Assembly (NCBI GenBank): GCA_038321755.1
Contig: JBBQFJ010000060.1
Span: 1 to 19,109, forward strand
Direction: 5' to 3'
From: JALHSW01 sp038321755
GTDB taxonomy: Bacteria; Actinomycetota; Acidimicrobiia; IMCC26256; PALSA-555
Length of the DNA stretch: 19,109 nt
Shown here: one piece after another, positions 13,923 through 19,109 of the stretch
How the letters are laid out: each line of letters opens with the position of its first letter
Numbering within the stretch: the first letter of the stretch is position 1
Program-made: the position numbers and the translations under genes
The notes under the pieces: generated by a model
Told to the model about the DNA's origin: nothing
The model's database searches: none
Seen by the model: only the letters and a program-made list of their open reading frames with translations

Positions 13923-15098
13923 GTGACCACCACCTTCGAGGCGCTCGGCGTCTCGTCCGAGCTCGTCGCGGCCCTCAAGGCCGACGGCAAGGACGCCCCC
14001 TTCGCGATCCAGGCGATCGCCCTGCCCGACGCCCTCGCCGGGCGCGACATCTGCGGCAAGGCCAAGACCGGCTCCGGCAAGACCCTGGCGTTCGGCCTTC
14101 CGCTCCTCGACCGCATCGGCAAGGCCGAGCCCCGTCGCCCGCGTGCGCTGGTGCTCGCACCGACTCGTGAGCTGGCCAACCAGGTGTACGGCGTCCTCGC
14201 GCCGCTCGCCAAGGTCCGCGGCCGTGAGGTCCAGGCCATCTACGGCGGCGTCGGCTTCGACCCGCAGATCGACGCGCTGCGGCGCGGCGTCGACGTCATC
14301 GTCGGCACGCCCGGGCGCCTGATCGACCTGATGGACCGTGGCGAGATCTCCTTCGCCGACGTCGAGGTGCTCGTGCTCGACGAGGCCGACCGGATGGCCG
14401 ACATGGGCTTCATGCCCCAGGTGCAGAAGATCCTCTTCCGCATGGAGGGCGACCACCAGACGATGCTCTTCTCCGCCACGCTCGACGGCGCGGTGAAGCA
14501 GCTCGTCGCCCGCTACATGAAGGATCCGGTCTTCCACGAGGTCGAGTCCGACGAGCCCACGGTCGAGGAGATGGAGCATCGCTTCCTCTTCGTGCACGAC
14601 ATGGACAAGGTCAAGGTTGCGGCGGCCATCGCGCGATCGGTCGACCGGACCCTGATGTTCTGCAACTACAAGCGCACGGCCGACAAGCTCGTGCGTGAGC
14701 TCCGCAAGGAAGGCATCCAGGCCGCAGCGATCCACGGCGACCTGAGCCAGGCGGCGCGCGAGAAGTCGCTCGCCGACTTCCAGGCCGGCAAGGTGCCCGT
14801 GCTCGTCGCCACCGACGTCGCGGCGCGCGGCATCCACGTCGACAACGTCGAGGTGGTCGTGCACTACGAGCCCACCGACGACCACAAGGCGTACCTCCAC
14901 CGCTCGGGTCGCACGGCGCGTGCCGGCGAGGACGGCGTGGCCGTGACGCTGATGCTCTGGAACGAGGAGAACGCGATCCGCACGGTGCAGCGTCGTCTCG
15001 GTCTGTCGCTCCCGATCGTCGAGGTCTTCTCGAACGACCCGCGCTTGGCCGACCTGCGCGGCTGGGTTCCGACGGCCGACGACCAGGTCGCCGTCTAG
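13923..15098 (+). CDS. DEAD-box ATP-dependent RNA helicase
   Basis: 391 aa. ATP-driven RNA unwinding, usually in ribosome assembly or cold adaptation. All core motifs are present: F and Q motif (FEALGV, PFAIQ), I AKTGSGKT with Lys53, Ia PTRELA, Ib TPGRL, II DEAD at 153-156, III SAT, IV LMFCNY, V ATDVAARGIHVDN and VI HRSGRTARAG. It is little more than the two RecA-like domains; the long basic or RNA-recognition C-terminus of CsdA/DeaD-type proteins is missing, and the end (about 25 residues) is acidic. It is thus nearer the minimal RhlE/SrmB-like plan. GTG at 13923 is chosen because the Q-motif region begins right after it; the open frame further upstream has no homology. Confidence 0.93.
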   Translation: MTTTFEALGVSSELVAALKADGKDAPFAIQAIALPDALAGRDICGKAKTGSGKTLAFGLPLLDRIGKAEPRRPRALVLAPTRELANQVYGVLAPLAKVRGREVQAIYGGVGFDPQIDALRRGVDVIVGTPGRLIDLMDRGEISFADVEVLVLDEADRMADMGFMPQVQKILFRMEGDHQTMLFSATLDGAVKQLVARYMKDPVFHEVESDEPTVEEMEHRFLFVHDMDKVKVAAAIARSVDRTLMFCNYKRTADKLVRELRKEGIQAAAIHGDLSQAAREKSLADFQAGKVPVLVATDVAARGIHVDNVEVVVHYEPTDDHKAYLHRSGRTARAGEDGVAVTLMLWNEENAIRTVQRRLGLSLPIVEVFSNDPRLADLRGWVPTADDQVAV

Positions 15099-15156
15099 CG
15101 CCACCGTTCGCGGCAATCCTTCGGGTCGACGCCATCCCGCGTGCGAGGATGGTCGC

Positions 15157-16368
15157 ATGGCCCGAATCTCGGAACGGCTGCGGATCTCTCGCAAGATCGG
15201 CGCGATCACCGAGTCGGCGACCCTCGCGGTCGACGCCAAGGCCAAGGCCCTCAAGGCGCAGGGTGAGCACGTCATCGGCTTCGGTGCCGGGGAGCCCGAC
15301 TTCCCGACACCCGAGCACATCGTGGAAGCCGCGGTGGAGGCGTGCTGGGACCCGGCCAGCCACCACTACACGCCGGCTGCCGGGCTCCCGGCCCTCCGCG
15401 AGGCACTCGCGGCCAAGACGCTCCGCGACTCCGGCTATGCGTGCGAGCCCAGCCAGATCATCGTGACCAACGGCGGCAAGCAGGCCGTCTACAACGCCTT
15501 CCAGGTGCTCCTCGACCCCGGCGACGAGGTGCTGCTCCCTGCGCCGTACTGGACGACGTACCCGGAGTCGATCGCGCTCGCAGACGGCGTGTCGGTGGTG
15601 TTGCCGACGACCGCGGACTCACAGTTCCGCGTCACGGTGGAGCAGCTCGAGGCGGCGCGCACCGAGCGCACGAAGGCGCTGCTCTTCGTCTCACCCAGCA
15701 ACCCGACGGGTTCGGTGTACACGCCGGCGGAGGTCGAGGCGATCGGGCGATGGGCCGTGGAGCACGGCGTGTGGGTCGTGACCGACGAGATCTACGAGCA
15801 CCTGACCTTCGGCGACCACGAGTTCTCGTCGATGCCGACGTTGGTCCCCGAGCTCGCCGAGTCGTGCATCGTCGTGAACGGAGTCGCGAAGACGTACGCG
15901 ATGACTGGGTGGCGCGTCGGATGGATGATCGCGCCGCGCGACGTGACCGCAGCGGCCGCGAACCTGCAGTCACACTCGACGTCGAACGTCGCGAACGTCT
16001 CACAACGCGCCGCGCTCGCTGCTGTCACCGGTGATCTCTTCGCGGTCGCGGAGATGCGCGCCGCGTTCGACCGCCGCGGCAAGACGATGCACGGCATGCT
16101 CTCGGCGATCCCGGGGGTCGAGTGCCTCGAACCGCAGGGCGCCTTCTACTGCTTCCCGTCGTTCATCGGATCGCTCGGCCGACCGATTGCCGGGCGCACG
16201 CCCACGACGTCGCTGGAGCTCTGCGAGATGTTCCTCGAAGAGGTCCAGGTCGCCGTCGTTCCCGGCGAGGCGTTCGGGGCTCCGGGCTACGCTCGGTTGT
16301 CGTTCGCGCTGTCCGACGACGACCTCGCGGAAGGCGTCGGCAGGATCGCGGAGGTGTTGTCACGATGA
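15157..16368 (+). CDS. Pyridoxal-phosphate aminotransferase, aspartate aminotransferase-like
   Basis: 403 aa. Class I/II fold type I aminotransferase, subgroup I-beta, moving an amino group between aspartate (or prephenate/arogenate) and 2-oxoglutarate. Seen: N-terminal GFGAGEPDFPTPEHI, HHYTPAAGLPALREALA, cofactor phosphate region TNGGKQAVYNAF, APYWTTYPE, SNPTG, VVTDEIYEHL with the cofactor-binding Asp, and VAKTYAMTGWRVGW with Schiff-base Lys245. Full length. ATG at 15157 has GAGGA about seven bases upstream. The stop TGA (16366-16368) overlaps the next ATG and is the first unit of a 12-bp tandem repeat. Substrate range cannot be narrowed from sequence; proximity to a serine-pathway gene is compatible with amino-acid biosynthesis. 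Confidence 0.92.
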   Translation: MARISERLRISRKIGAITESATLAVDAKAKALKAQGEHVIGFGAGEPDFPTPEHIVEAAVEACWDPASHHYTPAAGLPALREALAAKTLRDSGYACEPSQIIVTNGGKQAVYNAFQVLLDPGDEVLLPAPYWTTYPESIALADGVSVVLPTTADSQFRVTVEQLEAARTERTKALLFVSPSNPTGSVYTPAEVEAIGRWAVEHGVWVVTDEIYEHLTFGDHEFSSMPTLVPELAESCIVVNGVAKTYAMTGWRVGWMIAPRDVTAAAANLQSHSTSNVANVSQRAALAAVTGDLFAVAEMRAAFDRRGKTMHGMLSAIPGVECLEPQGAFYCFPSFIGSLGRPIAGRTPTTSLELCEMFLEEVQVAVVPGEAFGAPGYARLSFALSDDDLAEGVGRIAEVLSR

Positions 16369-16910
16369 TGCGACGGATGATGCGACGGATGATGCAACGG
16401 ATGATGCAACGGATGAAGCAACGCAGGCTCGTCGGCGCGTTGGTCCTTGCGGGAGCCGTGCTCATGGCGACGGTCGTCCCCGCGGGTGCGACCGTCGCCG
16501 TGAAGAAGCCCAACGCCTGCAAGGTGCTGAAGGCCTCGGAGGTCACGACCGTCACCGGGTTCACCGCGACGAAGTCGCCGACCCAGCAGCAGGGTCCGCC
16601 GGGCGCGGCGCTCTGTGCGTACACGCTCGCCGACCCGACCGTGCGAAACGTCTCGGTGTTCGTACTGCCCGGCTCGGCCACGACGGCCAAGGTCAGCTAC
16701 GCGACTGCGAAAAGGGCGTTCAAGGACCAGCTCGAGCCGGTCGTCGGCTTCGGGAAGAGCTCGTTCTACGCGGGTGGCGACCTCAACACCCTGTACGTGC
16801 TGCGGGGCGACACCTTGCTGTACGTCCAGTACGTCGCGATCGGTGCCGACCCGGCCACCATCAAGGCGAACGTCGAGGCGATGACCAAGATCGCCCTGCG
16901 GCGCGTCTGA
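16365..16910 (+). CDS. Small exported protein, DUF3558-like, with repeat-encoded N-terminus
   Basis: 181 aa from ATG 16365, which overlaps the aminotransferase stop (ATGA). Nine in-frame ATG codons lie within the 12-bp repeats; Met17 at 16413 would also give a normal signal peptide. The hydrophobic core is LVGALVLAGAVLMATVV and the likely cleavage site follows AGA (about residue 43). The mature part has two cysteines, in NACKVLKASEVTTVTGF and ALCAYTLADP. This pattern, Cys-x-Leu-x5-Val-x3-Thr-Gly followed by C-x-Y, recalls DUF3558-like actinobacterial envelope proteins; the match is by eye. Function unknown. Probably cotranscribed with the aminotransferase. The repeats lengthen the positively charged n-region. 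Confidence 0.78.
   Translation: MMRRMMRRMMQRMMQRMKQRRLVGALVLAGAVLMATVVPAGATVAVKKPNACKVLKASEVTTVTGFTATKSPTQQQGPPGAALCAYTLADPTVRNVSVFVLPGSATTAKVSYATAKRAFKDQLEPVVGFGKSSFYAGGDLNTLYVLRGDTLLYVQYVAIGADPATIKANVEAMTKIALRRV
16366..16425 (+). repeat. Five-copy 12-bp tandem repeat starting at the aminotransferase stop codon
   Basis: Five units of TGATGCGACGGA and variants (CAA for CGA in units 3-5; the last is more diverged). TGA recurs at 16366, 16378, 16390, 16402 and 16414, always in the aminotransferase frame. In the frame of the downstream gene the same bases encode MMRR, MMRR, MMQR, MMQR and MKQR. Confidence 0.93.
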
Positions 16911-16954
16911 CGCCGTTCCCCGGTATGACTCGGGGTTCCCGACACCCCGGCCGC

Positions 16955-16960
16955 TACCCT
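16955..16960 (+). promoter_or_regulatory. Leaderless promoter -10 of serA
   Basis: TACCCT lies six bases before the GTG at 16967, and no Shine-Dalgarno intervenes. Same spacing as the VOC, HhH-GPD and both SDR starts. No clear -35. Confidence 0.5.
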
Positions 16961-16966
16961 CGATTC

Positions 16967-18553
16967 GTGGCTCCTCGCGTCCTCGTCGCCGAACGGCTCG
17001 CCCCCCGAGGGCTCGACGCCATGCGCGAGGCCGGCCTCGAGGTCGACGAGCGCCTCGGCCTCTCGCCCGACGAGCTCCTCGACGCCGTCCGCGGCGCGGC
17101 GGCGGTCGTGATCCGCTCGGCCACCCAGATCACCGCGGAGGTGCTCGAAGCCGGCACCGACCTCGTGGTGGTGGGACGCGCCGGCATCGGTCTCGACAAC
17201 GTCGACGTCGATGCGGCGACGCGCCAGGGTGTCATGGTCGTGAACGCACCGCAGTCGAACGTGCTGTCCGCGGCCGAGCACGCGGTGGCGCTCCTCCTCT
17301 CGCAAGCCCGGAACATCCCCCAGGCCGATCGCGACCTCAAGGCAGGGGAGTGGAACCGCACGCAGTGGGAGGGCGTCGAGCTCAACGGGAAGACGCTCGG
17401 TGTCGTGGGGCTCGGTCGCGTCGGCGTGCTCGTCGCGCAACGTCTGCTCGCGTTCGGGATGCAGCTCCTCGCGTATGACCCGTACGTGAGCGCGGACCGG
17501 GCGCGCCAGCTCGGCGTCCGGCTGGTCCCCGACCTGGCCGACCTCGTGCGCGACTCCGACTTCATCACCGTGCACCTCCCGAAGACGCCCGAGACGCTCG
17601 GGCTCATCAACGCGGAGCTGCTCACGCACGCCAAGCCGACGCTGAGGATCGTGAACACCGCGCGCGGCGGCATCATCGACGAAGCCGCGCTCGCCGACGC
17701 GCTGCGTGAAGGCCGCATCGCCGGCGCCGCCCTCGACGTGTTCGCCGAAGAGCCCACCACAAAGTCACCGCTCTTCGGGCTCTCCAACGTGGTGGTGACG
17801 CCGCACCTCGGTGCCTCCACCGCCGAGGCGCAGGACAAGGCCGGACAGACCATCGCAGAGATGGTGGTGCTCGCACTCCACGGCGAGTTCGTGCCGTACG
17901 CCGTGAACGTCGCGGCGAGCGAGGCGAACGCCACGGTGCAGCCGTTCCTCCCGCTGGCCGAGCGCCTCGGTCGGCTCTTCACCGCCGTGGCGGGCGCCGC
18001 GGTCGACACGCTCGAGGTCAGCTATGAGGGCGAGCTCGGCGACTACGACTGCCGAGTCCTCACCCTGGCAGTGCTCAAGGGCGTGCTCGGTGGCGTCGTC
18101 GACGAGCCGGTGTCGTTCGTGAACGCGCCGCAGCTCGCCGAAGCGCGCGGCCTCGCGGTTCGTGAGACCACATCATCCTCCGCGACGGACTTCGTCAACC
18201 TCGTCTCGCTCCGCGGCTCCGCGGGAGACCGACCGGTCCACGTCTCGGGCACCTTGTTCGGCAAGCACGCCCGTCCTCGGATCGTTGGCATCCTCGAACA
18301 CAGCGTCGACATCCCGCCGTCGAGCCACATGCTCGTGGTGCGCAACGACGACACGCCCGGGATGATCGGCAAGGTCGGGACGATCCTGGGAGACGCCGAG
18401 GTGAACATCGCCGACATGGATGTCGGGACGAACGCCGAAGGCGCCTCGGCGCTGATGGTGATCACTACGTCCTCGGAGGTCCCCGATGAGGTCGTCGAGC
18501 GAGTGCGCGCGCTCGACGGAGTGCTCGACGCGAAGGCGATCGAGCTCGACTGA
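16967..18553 (+). CDS. serA: D-3-phosphoglycerate dehydrogenase, long form
   Basis: 528 aa. Oxidises 3-phosphoglycerate to 3-phosphohydroxypyruvate with NAD+, the first step of serine synthesis, in the cytoplasm. Order: substrate-binding domain, NAD-binding domain with GLGRVG (148-153), catalytic Arg233 (NTARGG), Glu262 (DVFAEEP) and His280 (TPHLGAS). The intervening ASB domain (about 310-450) and C-terminal ACT domain (about 455-528, MLVVRNDDTPGMIGKVGTIL) make it the actinobacterial/mycobacterial long form, in which ACT and ASB mediate serine feedback inhibition. The GTG start is supported by TACCCT six bases upstream. Its stop directly abuts the stop of the convergent gene (TGATCA). Confidence 0.96.
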   Translation: MAPRVLVAERLAPRGLDAMREAGLEVDERLGLSPDELLDAVRGAAAVVIRSATQITAEVLEAGTDLVVVGRAGIGLDNVDVDAATRQGVMVVNAPQSNVLSAAEHAVALLLSQARNIPQADRDLKAGEWNRTQWEGVELNGKTLGVVGLGRVGVLVAQRLLAFGMQLLAYDPYVSADRARQLGVRLVPDLADLVRDSDFITVHLPKTPETLGLINAELLTHAKPTLRIVNTARGGIIDEAALADALREGRIAGAALDVFAEEPTTKSPLFGLSNVVVTPHLGASTAEAQDKAGQTIAEMVVLALHGEFVPYAVNVAASEANATVQPFLPLAERLGRLFTAVAGAAVDTLEVSYEGELGDYDCRVLTLAVLKGVLGGVVDEPVSFVNAPQLAEARGLAVRETTSSSATDFVNLVSLRGSAGDRPVHVSGTLFGKHARPRIVGILEHSVDIPPSSHMLVVRNDDTPGMIGKVGTILGDAEVNIADMDVGTNAEGASALMVITTSSEVPDEVVERVRALDGVLDAKAIELD

Positions 18554-18931
18554 TCAGCGCTTCGAAGCGCGGAGCCCATCCTGCTCGGCAGCGGTCGCGT
18601 CGACGTAGCAACGGTCCGGTGTCGTGCGGTCGTAGCTCTGGCCACCGGGCACGTGGTAGATCCCGCTCGCGAGCTTGGCCTTCACCGGGTGCGACGTGGG
18701 ACAGGCGCCGTCGAGCGGCGCCAGCCACGCGGTCGTGCTCGCCCCAGTCGTGCTCGCCCCAGTCGAGGGAGACGTCGACGCTCGCGGCTGCGGTGGGAAC
18801 GGGAACGGTTGGGGCTCCCACGACGAGCCGCTCGGCAGCTGCTGCCGCTCGATCGCGCGCCACGCCGCGTAGGCCGCGCCCGCGAGGACGCCCAGACCGA
18901 TCGTGCGTCGGAACCACTGGTGCTTCGCCAT
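18554..18931 (-). CDS. Sunset-domain membrane-anchored protein
   Basis: 125 aa. N-terminal membrane anchor (TIGLGVLAGAAYAAW, about residues 10-24) after a short basic segment, then a Pro/Ser/Thr-rich linker, then about 50 residues resembling the actinobacterial Sunset domain: CPTSHPVKAKLASGIYHVPG, SYDRTTPDRCY and AAEQDGLRASKR. Two cysteines bracket the domain. Function of this domain is not established to my knowledge. ATG at 18931 is preferred to the longer frame at 18985 because a GACAAT -10-like box lies seven bases before it and the hydrophobic anchor follows at once. The linker contains a 15-bp in-frame duplication. Convergent with serA with zero spacing. Confidence 0.83.
   Translation of the reverse strand: MAKHQWFRRTIGLGVLAGAAYAAWRAIERQQLPSGSSWEPQPFPFPPQPRASTSPSTGASTTGASTTAWLAPLDGACPTSHPVKAKLASGIYHVPGGQSYDRTTPDRCYVDATAAEQDGLRASKR
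18732..18765 (-). repeat. 15-bp in-frame duplication in the Sunset-protein linker
   Basis: GTCGTGCTCGCCCCA occurs at 18732-18746 and 18747-18761, followed by GTCG. On the coding (minus) strand it gives a doubled STGAS/TTGAS peptide in the linker. No in-frame TGA, so it differs from the stop-codon arrays but shares the 15-bp unit. Confidence 0.85.
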
Positions 18932-18944
18932 CGCGGAGATTGTC
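18932..18944 (-). promoter_or_regulatory. Candidate -10 of the Sunset-domain gene
   Basis: GACAAT on the minus strand (18944-18939) sits seven bases before the ATG at 18931. This supports that start and a nearly leaderless mRNA. No Shine-Dalgarno is visible. Confidence 0.4.
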
Positions 18945-19009
18945 GCACGCACCGTGGCGCCTCCATCGCCAATCGGCCCTGCCAATGCAGCCCTGCCAAT
19001 CGAGATGAC

Positions 19010-19038
19010 TTGCCATCGGCTTCGGGAGTCGGCACAAT
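19010..19038 (+). promoter_or_regulatory. Candidate housekeeping promoter reading out of the window
   Basis: TTGCCA (19010-19015), 17 bases, then CACAAT (19033-19038). This is the best -35/-10 pair in the window (5/6 and 4/6 to consensus, optimal spacing). Transcription would begin near 19045 and run off the right edge. Confidence 0.5.
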
Positions 19039-19047
19039 GGAGAGACC

Positions 19048-19098
19048 ATGAAGAAGGAACTGCACGCCACCATCAGCACCAACCTCCTTCTTACGTAG
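19048..19098 (+). CDS. Possible 16-aa leader peptide with a Leu-Leu-Leu run
   Basis: ATG at 19048, stop TAG at 19096-19098; peptide MKKELHATISTNLLLT. It lies immediately after a good promoter, with GGAG (19039-19042) slightly upstream. The three leucine codons just before the stop are CTC CTT CTT. This is the layout of attenuation leader peptides controlling leucine or branched-chain amino-acid genes. The downstream gene and any terminator hairpin are outside the window, so this is a guess; it could be a chance short frame in a 5' leader. Confidence 0.35.
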   Translation: MKKELHATISTNLLLT

Positions 19099-19109
19099 CC
19101 GCGAGCACC

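Noticed and set aside
15129..15153. Small hairpin before the aminotransferase start
   Set aside because: The stem is only about six pairs with a wobble; too weak to call.
13368..15320. 650-codon minus-strand frame spanning the helicase
   Set aside because: Crosses three unrelated real genes and an intergenic region and has no recognisable domain.
16122..16364. Longer N-terminus for the small exported protein
   Set aside because: It would overlap the aminotransferase coding region and has an Arg-rich random translation; the signal peptide starts only after 16413.

Overview
The window is compact, very GC-rich DNA with short intergenic gaps. The content points to an actinobacterium, possibly Acidimicrobiia: an F420-type LLM oxidoreductase, a P450 paired with a 3Fe-4S ferredoxin, a Sunset-domain protein, an actinobacterial-type HhH-GPD protein, long-form SerA, and many starts sitting directly behind a TANNNT -10 box (leaderless transcription). 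The taxon is inferred from gene content only. I saw no rRNA, tRNA, insertion sequence, phage gene or CRISPR array, and no gene-free stretch longer than about 250 bases.

Layout. 1-42: short tandem repeat, probably the 3' end of a gene outside the window. 229-1872: exported family 5 solute-binding protein. 1884-2783 (-) and 2852-3694 (+): two divergent short-chain dehydrogenases; the second is followed by an MFS_3 exporter (3708-5015). 5129-7581 (-): catabolic or biosynthetic redox block of LLM oxidoreductase, P450 and ferredoxin, the last two translationally coupled. 7832-9108 (+): ECF sigma factor overlapping a membrane protein with a FecR-like domain. 9188-9835 (+): secreted glucosaminidase-like hydrolase, converging on an endonuclease/exonuclease/phosphatase protein (9813-10628, -). 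10672-12644 (-): OmpR-type response regulator and histidine kinase. 12701-13096 (-) and 13132-13722 (+): divergent VOC and HhH-GPD proteins. 13923-15098: DEAD-box RNA helicase with a long structured leader. 15157-16910: aspartate-type aminotransferase coupled to a small exported protein. 16967-18553: D-3-phosphoglycerate dehydrogenase. 18554-18931 (-): Sunset-domain membrane protein. 19048-19098: possible leader peptide at the right edge.

The most unusual signal is a recurrent structure. At four places a tandem repeat whose unit is a multiple of three (15, 15, 15 and 12 bp) carries TGA in every unit in the same frame. At three of them the first TGA is visibly the stop codon of a recognised gene: ferredoxin 3' end (5098-5142), glucosaminidase 3' end (9831-9911) and aminotransferase 3' end (16366-16425). 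The fourth (1-42) has its gene outside the window. At two loci the array also encodes part of a neighbouring protein: a PDLRR-repeat tail on the phosphatase-like protein, and an MMRR/MMQR-repeat N-terminus on the exported protein. I know no named element that fits this, and it is my main candidate for something undescribed.

Other regulatory structure: a series of TANNNT-N6/7-start leaderless promoters that fix several starts, one of them tandemly duplicated; interleaved divergent leaderless promoters; a perfect 12-bp complementarity that could mask the helicase ribosome-binding site; and a perfect palindrome over the P450 promoter.
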